From NCBI GenBank assembly GCA_036505275.1, contig DASXTS010000458.1, positions 1 to 12,955 of the forward strand: DNA of 12,955 bases. The letters are read 5' to 3'. The position numbers and the translations under genes are program-made. The notes beneath the pieces were generated by a model that was given only the letters and a program-made list of their open reading frames with translations, did no database searches and had not been told where the DNA came from. Shown here piece by piece: positions 1-5,836 of the stretch; position 1 is the stretch's first letter; each line of letters opens with the position of its first letter. The DNA comes from DASXTS01 sp036505275 (GTDB lineage: Bacteria; Actinomycetota; Actinomycetes; Mycobacteriales; Pseudonocardiaceae).

Positions 1-178
1 CGATCCGCCCGGTCTGGCCGTCCGGCGTGACGTAGTCCAGCGACTTCCACAGGAAGTTCGAGTTCGTGCCGACGACGTGGAAGGCGTCGGCGGAGGACAG
101 CTCGAACACCGCGGCGATGGTGCCGGCGGATCCGCAGTCGAGGGTGATGTGCAGCGTTGCCTCATTGTTCGGGTCTGC
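1..178 (-). CDS. Partial minus-strand coding fragment, function unknown
   Basis: Read on the minus strand from about 178 down to 1, one frame is open and has strong G/C third positions. It encodes a plausible protein stretch including the segment HVVGTNSNFLWKSLDY and ending near PDGQTGRI at the window edge. The opposite strand here reads as low-quality Gly/Arg-rich sequence, so the minus frame is the better coding candidate. No in-frame ATG, GTG or TTG start was found: the only nearby ATG (165-163) is in another frame, and upstream the frame runs into the antisense of the carboxyltransferase gene. Either the gene starts at a rare CTG, or it is a 5'-truncated remnant. The family is not recognised; the composition could suit a beta-sandwich domain, but that is a guess. 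Confidence 0.35.
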
Positions 179-213
179 GGACGCGGGCAGGGACGTCCGA
201 GTAAATCCGGCCG

Positions 214-226
214 TACGCTTCGACTC
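214..226 (+). promoter_or_regulatory. Candidate -10 box for a leaderless accD transcript
   Basis: TACGCT at 214-219 fits the actinobacterial -10 pattern TANNNT and lies seven bases before the GTG at 227. No Shine-Dalgarno sequence precedes that GTG. The spacing would put transcription start on or next to the start codon, giving a leaderless mRNA. No convincing -35 hexamer was seen. Confidence 0.4.
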
Positions 227-1831
227 GTGAGCCAGACCATGGACGGCAGGATCGACGACGCGCCGGCCACGCCCGAGTCGCCGGACGAGTTGCCAGACCG
301 CCCCGTCGCGCATTTCGCGGAGGTGCACGAGCGCGCCCTGGCCGGTGGCGCGCCGAGGTACCACGAGGCGAACGCCAGCCGCGGCAAGCTGTTCGCCCGC
401 GAGCGGATCGCCCGCTTGATCGACGACGGCAGCTTCGTCGAGGACGGGTTGTACGCCAATGCGCTGGCCGACGGGCTGCCGGCGGACGGCGTGGTCACCG
501 GCACCGCGACGGTCGCCGGCCGGCCGGTGGCCGTGATGGCCAACGACTCGACGGTCAAGGCCGGCTCGTGGGGCGCCCGGACCGTCGAGAAGATCATCCG
601 CATCATCGAGAAGGCGTACGCCACCGGCGTGCCGATGATCTATCTGGTGGACTCGGCCGGCGCGCGGATCACCGACCAGGTGCAGCTGTTCCCCGGCCGG
701 CGTGGCGCCGGTCGCATCTTCTGGAACCAGGTGCGGGCGTCCGGCTCGATACCGCAGGTGTGCGCGCTGTTCGGGCCGTCGGCGGCCGGCGGTGCCTACA
801 TCCCGGCGTTCTGCGACGTGGTTGCCATGGTGGACGGGAATGCCTCGATGTACCTCGGCTCCGACCGCATGGTGGAGATGGTCACCGGGGAGAAGACCAC
901 GCTGGAGGAGATGGGTGGCGCGACCATGCACACCACCCAGTCCGGCGTCGGGCACTTCCTGTGCAAGACCGAGGACGAGGCGCTGCAGATCGTCGCGCGC
1001 TACCTGTCCTACCTGCCGTCAAACTGGCAGGGCACGCCGCCGGCCGCCGCCGCCGTCGGGCCGGGCAAGGGTGATCTGCGGGTGCCGGCCAACGAGCGGA
1101 TGGCGTTCGACATGCGCCGGTTCGTCCGCGGTCTGGTCGACTGCCAAGAAGACGGCGGCAGTACGTTCTTCGAGATCCACGCGCGGTGGGCGCGGGAGGT
1201 GCTGGTCGGCTTCGCCAGGCTGGACGGCAAGGTGGTCGGCGTCGTCGCCAACAACTCCCTGTTCAAGGGCGGCGTGCTGTTCGTCGACTCGGCCGACAAG
1301 GCCACCAGGTTCGTGCAGCTCTGCGACGCCTTCAACGTGCCGCTGCTGTTCCTGGCCGACGTGCCGGGTTTCATGGTCGGCTCGGCGGTGGAGAAGCAGG
1401 GCATCATCCGCTCCGGCGCCAAGATGATCACCGCGATCGCCGAGGCCACCGTGCCCAAGATCTGCGTCGTGGTCCGCAAGGCGTACGGCGCCGGGCTCTA
1501 CGCCATGGCCGGGCCGGGCTTCGACCCGGACGCCACCATCGCGCTGCCCACCGCGAAGATCGCCGTCATGGGAGCGGAGGCGGCGGTGAACGCGGTGTAC
1601 GCCAACAAGATCGCCGCGATCCCGGACGAGGCCGAGCGCGCCGCGTTCGTGGCCGCCCGCCGCGCCGAGTACGAGGTGGATATCGACATCGTGCGGCTGG
1701 CCAGCGAACTCGTCGTCGACACCATCGTCGAGCCGGACGAGCTGCGCGGCGAGCTGATCCGCCGCTTCGCCGAGGCCGCCACCAAAGACCGCCACTTCTC
1801 CCGCCGCCGCCACGGCGTCACCCCCGTGTGA
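227..1831 (+). CDS. Acyl-CoA carboxylase carboxyltransferase (beta) subunit
   Basis: This is the biotin-dependent carboxyltransferase beta subunit (AccD/PccB/MccB superfamily). It moves carboxyl from carboxybiotin to an acyl-CoA in a cytosolic complex with a biotinylated alpha subunit, which is not in this window. From GTG 227 the protein is 534 residues, normal for the family (about 510-540). Two crotonase-like halves are visible. The N-terminal oxyanion/acyl-CoA loop is SAAGGAY (about residues 185-191) and the C-terminal one is YGAGLYAMAG (about 420-429). Typical segments VDSAGARITDQ and GEKTTLEEMGG are also present. ATG 239 is an alternative start; GTG 227 is preferred because of the -10 box just upstream. 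The open frame extends to 77, but that part does not look like protein. The substrate (acetyl-, propionyl- or methylcrotonyl-CoA) cannot be decided here; AcdH downstream hints at branched-chain acyl-CoA breakdown. It converges on hisN. Confidence 0.9.
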   Translation: MSQTMDGRIDDAPATPESPDELPDRPVAHFAEVHERALAGGAPRYHEANASRGKLFARERIARLIDDGSFVEDGLYANALADGLPADGVVTGTATVAGRPVAVMANDSTVKAGSWGARTVEKIIRIIEKAYATGVPMIYLVDSAGARITDQVQLFPGRRGAGRIFWNQVRASGSIPQVCALFGPSAAGGAYIPAFCDVVAMVDGNASMYLGSDRMVEMVTGEKTTLEEMGGATMHTTQSGVGHFLCKTEDEALQIVARYLSYLPSNWQGTPPAAAAVGPGKGDLRVPANERMAFDMRRFVRGLVDCQEDGGSTFFEIHARWAREVLVGFARLDGKVVGVVANNSLFKGGVLFVDSADKATRFVQLCDAFNVPLLFLADVPGFMVGSAVEKQGIIRSGAKMITAIAEATVPKICVVVRKAYGAGLYAMAGPGFDPDATIALPTAKIAVMGAEAAVNAVYANKIAAIPDEAERAAFVAARRAEYEVDIDIVRLASELVVDTIVEPDELRGELIRRFAEAATKDRHFSRRRHGVTPV

Positions 1832-1844
1832 TCGGCCGGCTTTT

Positions 1845-1891
1845 GGCGACGATGTGACGTTGTGGTGCTTCTAGTGGGGAAATTCCACATC
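1845..1891. repeat. 47-bp dispersed repeat, copy 1
   Basis: This copy begins GGCGACGATGTGAC and ends GGGGAAATTCCACATC, with a 17-bp centre that differs from copy 2 (10180-10226). The total length is identical in the two copies. The ends form a short inverted repeat (GATGTG and CACATC), extending with mismatches to 9 of 11 positions. The copy lies between the convergent carboxyltransferase and hisN genes, and its right half encodes the final residues (DVEFPH) and stop of hisN on the minus strand. The family is not recognised; a REP- or MITE-like element or a protein-binding site are both possible. Confidence 0.75.
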
Positions 1892-2899
1892 CTCGGCGGC
1901 CTCGGCGGCCTCCACATTCTCGGCGGCCTCGGCGGCCTCGGCGAGACCGGTGCGACCGGCGGGACCGGTAGGGCCAGTGGGATCGGTAGGACCGGCGGGA
2001 CCGGCGGTGCCAGTGGGACTGGTGGGGCCGGTGGGATCGATGGGACCGTCGGGGCCGCCTGGGGTATGCAGGTGATGGCCGGCGCCGGGGGCGGCGGGGG
2101 TGTGATGGCCGGCGAGGACGGCGAGGGCGGCGTCGTGCACCAGGCCGTTGGAGGTGAGTGCCGTGCCGGTGTCGAAGCGGCGGGCGCCGGACAGGTCTGT
2201 GAACCGGCCGCCGGCCTCCTCGACGAGCACCTGCACGGCGGCGACGTCCCACGGGTTGACGATGGGCTCGGCGGCGATGTCCAGCGCGCCCTCGGCCACC
2301 AGGCAGTGCTGCCAGAAGTCGCCAAAGGCGCGGCTCTCCCAACAGGAGTCCACCAGGGCGAGGTACGCCTGCCGAGAGTGGTAGGTCACCCAGGAGCCGA
2401 GGTCGGTGGTCGAGACGTACGCGTCGCCGAGGCCGGCCACGGCGGACACCGTCAGCCGCCGCACCGCGCCACCGCCGCCGGAACCGGAGCGCACCCAGGC
2501 GCCGTGCCCACGGGCCGCCCACCACCGCCGGTGCAAGGCCGGCGCGCTGATCACGCCGACCACCGGCTCGCCACGGTCCACCAGTCCGATCAGGGTGGCC
2601 CAGGCCGGGACGCCGCGGAGGAAGTTCTTCGTGCCGTCGATGGGGTCCAGTAGCCAGACCCGTGCCGTCGTGCCGGCAACCTGACCGCCGCGCTCCTCGC
2701 CGATCACGGCGTCTGCCGGCCGCTGATCGGCCAGCACGGCCCGCACCGCGTCCTCGACGGCAAGATCCGCGTCGGTCACCGGGGTCCGGTCGGGCTTGCG
2801 GTCCACTCGCAGGTCGCGTGCGCCGTGCCGGGCCACGGTGATGGTGTCCGCCGCGTCGGCCAGCCGTAGCGCAAGCTCGAGGTCGTCCGTGCCTTTCAC
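1871..2899 (-). CDS. hisN: Histidinol-phosphatase (inositol monophosphatase family) with collagen-like tail
   Basis: This is predicted to hydrolyse L-histidinol phosphate to L-histidinol in histidine synthesis, as the IMPase-family HisN of Corynebacterium and Mycobacterium does. From GTG 2899 the motifs are PVTDADLAVE (about 40-49), GEE (67-69), the metal-binding loop DPIDGT (85-90) and the second acidic site NPWD (215-218). FGDFWQHCLVAEGALDIAAEP is close to the actinobacterial HisN sequence. GTG 2899 is chosen because GGGAG lies eight bases upstream; ATG 2908 is in frame but only one base from that site. The enzyme core ends near residue 264, the usual length. About 78 further residues follow: Gly-Pro-Thr steps resembling collagen GXY (e.g. 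DPTGPTGPAG), then Ala/Glu repeats, ending inside the 47-bp repeat. The tail is probably a late addition, not part of catalysis. The general IMPase alternative (inositol phosphatase) is less likely. Confidence 0.85.
   Translation of the reverse strand: MKGTDDLELALRLADAADTITVARHGARDLRVDRKPDRTPVTDADLAVEDAVRAVLADQRPADAVIGEERGGQVAGTTARVWLLDPIDGTKNFLRGVPAWATLIGLVDRGEPVVGVISAPALHRRWWAARGHGAWVRSGSGGGGAVRRLTVSAVAGLGDAYVSTTDLGSWVTYHSRQAYLALVDSCWESRAFGDFWQHCLVAEGALDIAAEPIVNPWDVAAVQVLVEEAGGRFTDLSGARRFDTGTALTSNGLVHDAALAVLAGHHTPAAPGAGHHLHTPGGPDGPIDPTGPTSPTGTAGPAGPTDPTGPTGPAGRTGLAEAAEAAENVEAAEAAEDVEFPH
1885..1938. repeat. 27-bp tandem duplication in the hisN 3' end
   Basis: Two adjacent 27-bp units (1885-1911 and 1912-1938) differ at one base. 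Each starts with CCACAT and continues with nine-base CTCGGCGGC-type steps. The first unit starts inside the right end of the 47-bp repeat, so the duplication copied that end. On the minus strand it encodes the repeated acidic/alanine motif EAAEAAE(N/D)VE at the HisN C-terminus. Confidence 0.8.
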
Positions 2900-2949
2900 G
2901 CGCGGCATGCTCCCACGGCGCGGTCCCGAAATGCGGTTGCGCCGCCGCT

Positions 2950-2961
2950 TAGGCTCGGCGC
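2950..2961 (+). promoter_or_regulatory. Candidate -10 box for a leaderless S41 peptidase transcript
   Basis: TAGGCT at 2950-2955 is followed by six bases and then GTG at 2962. With the last T at -7, transcription would start exactly on the G of the start codon. There is no Shine-Dalgarno sequence. The 62-bp gap to the hisN start is a divergent promoter region. Confidence 0.5.
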
Positions 2962-3933
2962 GTGCCCAACGCGAGGTGGCCGGCGTGCATCGACACGTTG
3001 TGCGGCCAGCTCACCACGTACTACGTGTTTCCCGATGTCGCCGAGCAGATTGTCGCGGTGCTGCGGCGGCGGCTCGCGGACGGTGGCTACGACCAGGTCG
3101 CCGACGACGAGGAGTTCGCCGTCGCTGTCACCGCAGACCTGCAATCGGTCAACGGCGACCGGCACCTGCGGTTGCTCTACAGCATCGACCCCATTCCGGA
3201 GGGCGACGAGGGTCCGGTCTTCGACGAGGACGCCTACCGCGTCGAGGTCGAGCTGGACGCCGGCGGCATCGCTGCCGTTGCGCGCCTGGACGGCAACGTC
3301 GGCTATCTCGACATCCGGGCGTTGCACGACGCCGCGCATGCCGGCCACGCCGCGGTCGCCGCCATGAACCTGCTCGCTCACACCGACGTGCTGCTCATCG
3401 ACCTGCGGCACAACGGTGGCGGCGACCCCGGCATCATCGCCCTGTACTGCAGCTACCTCTTCGACGACCACACCCACCTCAACGATCTGTACTGGCGGGA
3501 CGGCGACCGCACCAGCCAATGGTGGACGCTGCCCTACGTGCCCGGGCCCACGTTCGGCGGCACCAAGCCGATCTACGTGCTGACCAGCGAGGCCACCTTC
3601 TCCGGCGCCGAGGAGTTCAGCTACAACCTCAAGACCCGCGGCCGGGCCACGATTGTTGGCGAGCGCACCGGCGGCGGCGCGCACCCCGGCGACCGCTACC
3701 GCGTCGACACCCACCTCGGGTCCGCCGTGCCGTCCGGCCGGGCGATCAACCCGGTGACCGGCACCAACTGGGAGGGCACCGGCGTCGAGCCGGATATCGA
3801 GCTGCCGGCGGATGAGGCCTTCGACGCCGCCTACCGGCTGGCCCTGGACCACGTGCTGACCCTCGGCTCGGACGGTCCGCGCCGCGAGGTGGCCGAGGAG
3901 GCCGCAACCGCCCGCGCCGCGCTCGGCGGCTAG
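2962..3933 (+). CDS. S41-family peptidase, IRBP/tricorn-like type, cytosolic
   Basis: The protein has 323 residues. The N-terminal region (about 1-75, with YYVFPDVAEQI) resembles the helical domain preceding S41 domains in the interphotoreceptor retinoid-binding-protein-like group. The S41 core follows: strand GNVGYLDIRAL (about 111-121), LIDLRHNGGGDPG (about 145-157), and nucleophile motif TSEATFSGAEEF with Ser214. The later segment VGERTGGGAHPGD lacks the lysine that C-terminal-processing proteases have about 25 residues after the serine. So it is not a CtpA-type Ser-Lys enzyme and more likely uses a tricorn-like arrangement; its substrate is unknown. No signal peptide, membrane segment or PDZ domain is seen. 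GTG 2962 is chosen from the -10 spacing. It converges on the GtrA gene with 20 bases between stops. Confidence 0.85.
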   Translation: MPNARWPACIDTLCGQLTTYYVFPDVAEQIVAVLRRRLADGGYDQVADDEEFAVAVTADLQSVNGDRHLRLLYSIDPIPEGDEGPVFDEDAYRVEVELDAGGIAAVARLDGNVGYLDIRALHDAAHAGHAAVAAMNLLAHTDVLLIDLRHNGGGDPGIIALYCSYLFDDHTHLNDLYWRDGDRTSQWWTLPYVPGPTFGGTKPIYVLTSEATFSGAEEFSYNLKTRGRATIVGERTGGGAHPGDRYRVDTHLGSAVPSGRAINPVTGTNWEGTGVEPDIELPADEAFDAAYRLALDHVLTLGSDGPRREVAEEAATARAALGG

Positions 3934-3953
3934 GTGCCATCCGCCCAGGTGAC

Positions 3954-4532
3954 TCAGGGGTGGCCGAAGGGTTCGACGTCGCCATTGCCGTCGGAGTCCG
4001 CGACGACCGGGGGCCCGACGGCCATTGCCGGCACCCGCGGCCGGGCGTCGGCGTCCGGGAAGACGTAGCGGCGGAAGGCCCACCAGCGAAACAGCATGGC
4101 GAGCAGGGTGCCGATGATCTGCGCGCTGACCAGGTCGGCGATCTCCATGGTGAGCCGGGAGACGTGCGGCACCTGCAGGTCCAGGGCGTACCGCGAGATC
4201 CACAGCGGGGCCGCGTTGATGATCATGCCGATGCCGCTGACGGCGAAGTAGAGCGCGGCCTCGTGGTGGCGTTCGCGGCCGCCTCGGGTGCGGAACGACC
4301 ACTCGCGGTTGAGGATGTAGCCGACGATGGTGGCCACCAGCACCGCGACGATCTTCGCGGTGACCGGCTTGGGGGCAAGCACGGTGGTCTTGAGCACCAG
4401 AAAGACGACGGTGTCGACCACGAATGCCATGCCGCCGACCAGCGCGAACTTCACCAGCTCACGGTGCTTGATGGCCACGCTTCGGTAGGGCTGCGGGATG
4501 CGGGCGAGCACCGTTTCGACGACGGACACCAC
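3954..4532 (-). CDS. GtrA-family membrane protein
   Basis: This small integral membrane protein of the GtrA/DPMS family (192 residues) has four predicted helices, at about 26-47, 59-75, 92-113 and 133-150. Signature segments are GYILNREWSFR after helix 2 and RWWAFRRYVF after helix 4. GtrA proteins are linked to polyprenyl-phosphate-sugar translocation or cell-surface polysaccharide synthesis; the substrate is unknown. The last 32 residues are polar and acidic. Two GTG codons, 4532 and 4529, are candidate starts: a TAGACT -10 box (4541-4536) would put transcription start on 4529, so the protein may be one residue shorter. In mycobacteria a GtrA gene (Rv3277) lies beside purK; here the pair is separated by about 4.4 kb, which fits an ancestral neighbourhood with insertions. 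Confidence 0.88.
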   Translation of the reverse strand: MVSVVETVLARIPQPYRSVAIKHRELVKFALVGGMAFVVDTVVFLVLKTTVLAPKPVTAKIVAVLVATIVGYILNREWSFRTRGGRERHHEAALYFAVSGIGMIINAAPLWISRYALDLQVPHVSRLTMEIADLVSAQIIGTLLAMLFRWWAFRRYVFPDADARPRVPAMAVGPPVVADSDGNGDVEPFGHP

Positions 4533-4541
4533 GGCAGTCTA
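4530..4541 (-). promoter_or_regulatory. Candidate -10 box for a leaderless gtrA transcript
   Basis: On the minus strand TAGACT (4541-4536) is followed by six bases and then GTG (4529-4527). This is the same geometry as at the S41 gene. There is no Shine-Dalgarno sequence. The -35 region is not clear. Confidence 0.45.
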
Positions 4542-4614
4542 CGAAGGCGGGTTGTAGATCACTGTTAGCGGGATGGCCAACGGGATGGCATGGTGGCGGC
4601 CCCGGATGAGATAC

Positions 4615-4641
4615 TAGGACGACCTACTGTAGGACGCCCTA
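4615..4641 (+). promoter_or_regulatory. Tandem palindromic operator in the acdH promoter region
   Basis: Two 12-bp near-palindromes, TAGGACGACCTA (4615-4626) and TAGGACGCCCTA (4630-4641), are spaced three bases apart, a period of 15. A -10-like TACTGT (4625-4630) joins them, and TATTAA (4640-4645) is a second -10 candidate, so a bound protein would cover the promoter. The acdH Shine-Dalgarno AGGCGG (4651-4656) lies just downstream. TetR-type repressors commonly control acyl-CoA dehydrogenase operons in actinomycetes, but no regulator gene is in this window and the motif is not one I can name. Confidence 0.65.
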
Positions 4642-4662
4642 TTAATTGCCAGGCGGTGCACC

Positions 4663-5820
4663 ATGGTCGACTTTCGGCTCACCGAGGAGCAGGAAGCGCT
4701 GCGCAAGACCGTCGAGGACTTCGCCCGCAAGGTCGTCGCACCGGTTGCCGAGCACCACGACGAGACCGGCGAGTTCCCGTACCAGGTGATCGCGCAGATG
4801 GGCGAGATGGGGCTGTTCGGCCTGCCATTCCCGGAGGAGTACGGCGGCATGGGCGGCGACTATTTCGCGCTCTGCATCGCCCTGGAGGAGCTGGCCAGGA
4901 TCGACTCCTCGGTGGCCATCACGCTGGAGGCCGGGGTGTCCCTCGGCGCCATGCCGATCTACCGCTTCGGCACCCGCGAGCAGCGCGAACGCTGGCTGCC
5001 CGACCTCACGGCCGGCCGCCGGCTCGCCGCGTTCGGCCTGACCGAGGCGGGCAGCGGCTCGGACGCCGCCGGCGCCACCCGCACCACCGCCCGGCTCGAT
5101 GGCGACCATTGGGTGATCAACGGCTCGAAGTCGTTCATCACCAACTCCGGCACGGACATCACCGCCTTCGTGACGGTGGCCGCGGTGACCGGCCAGCAGG
5201 CGGACGGCCGCAAGGAGATAACGACGATCATCGTGCCGTCCGGCACGCCAGGATTCACCGTGGCGCCCAAGTACTCCAAGGTCGGCTGGCGCGCCTCGGA
5301 CACCCGCGAGCTGCACCTCGACGACGTGCGGGTGCCCGCGGAGAACCTGCTCGGCGAGCGCGGCCGCGGGTTCGCCCAGTTCCTGTCCACCCTGGACGAG
5401 GGCCGGGTCGCGATCGCCGCTCTGGCCGTCGGCCTGGCCCAGGGTTGCGTGGACGAGTGCGTCCGGTACGCCGCCGACCGCACCGCGTTCGGCCACAACA
5501 TCGGGCACTACCAGGCCATCCAGTTCACGATCGCGGATATGGAGGTGCGCGCGCATACCGCGCGGCTGGCCTATTACGACGCGGCCGCCCGCTTGGTGGC
5601 TGGGCTACCGTTCAAGAAGCAGGCGGCGGCGGCCAAGCTGTATGCCTCGACCATTGCGGTGGACAACGCTCGGGACGCGACCCAGATCTTCGGGGGCTAC
5701 GGCTTCATGAACGAGTACCCGGTGGCGCGTTACTGGCGCGACGCCAAGATCCTGGAGATCGGCGAGGGCACCTCCGAGGTCCAGCGGATGGTCATCGCCC
5801 GCGACCTCGGCGTGACGTAG
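4663..5820 (+). CDS. acdH: Acyl-CoA dehydrogenase, AcdH-like (branched/short-chain acyl-CoA)
   Basis: This FAD flavoenzyme introduces the alpha-beta double bond into acyl-CoA and passes electrons to ETF. Its 385 residues are typical. It closely resembles the Streptomyces AcdH proteins, which act on branched-chain acyl-CoAs from valine, leucine and isoleucine: shared stretches include MGLFGLPFPEEYGGMGGDY, SSVAITLEAGVSLGAMPI, KYSKVGWRASDTREL and FGGYGFMNEYPVAR. The substrate/FAD-binding segment FGLTEAGSGSDA and the C-terminal GEGTSEVQRM are present; Glu368 in that motif is the expected position of the catalytic base. The start is ATG 4663, with AGGCGG six bases upstream. In Streptomyces acdH is next to a carboxyltransferase and HMG-CoA lyase for leucine breakdown; here the carboxyltransferase is about 2.8 kb away and the lyase is absent. 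Regulation is probably through the tandem palindrome upstream. It converges on the sigma-factor gene with 16 bases between stops. Confidence 0.92.
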   Translation: MVDFRLTEEQEALRKTVEDFARKVVAPVAEHHDETGEFPYQVIAQMGEMGLFGLPFPEEYGGMGGDYFALCIALEELARIDSSVAITLEAGVSLGAMPIYRFGTREQRERWLPDLTAGRRLAAFGLTEAGSGSDAAGATRTTARLDGDHWVINGSKSFITNSGTDITAFVTVAAVTGQQADGRKEITTIIVPSGTPGFTVAPKYSKVGWRASDTRELHLDDVRVPAENLLGERGRGFAQFLSTLDEGRVAIAALAVGLAQGCVDECVRYAADRTAFGHNIGHYQAIQFTIADMEVRAHTARLAYYDAAARLVAGLPFKKQAAAAKLYASTIAVDNARDATQIFGGYGFMNEYPVARYWRDAKILEIGEGTSEVQRMVIARDLGVT

Positions 5821-5836
5821 CCGCGCTCCCGGCCGG

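Noticed and set aside
3591..3690. S41 gene as a CtpA/Tsp-type carboxy-terminal protease
   Set aside because: There is no PDZ domain or signal peptide, and the lysine expected about 25 residues after the serine is replaced by a Gly-rich AHPG segment.
2896..4302. Long minus-strand open frame (468 codons) opposite the S41 peptidase and part of gtrA
   Set aside because: It is antisense to a gene with clear family motifs, and its Gly/Arg/Val-rich product has no recognisable domain; such shadows are expected in high-GC DNA.
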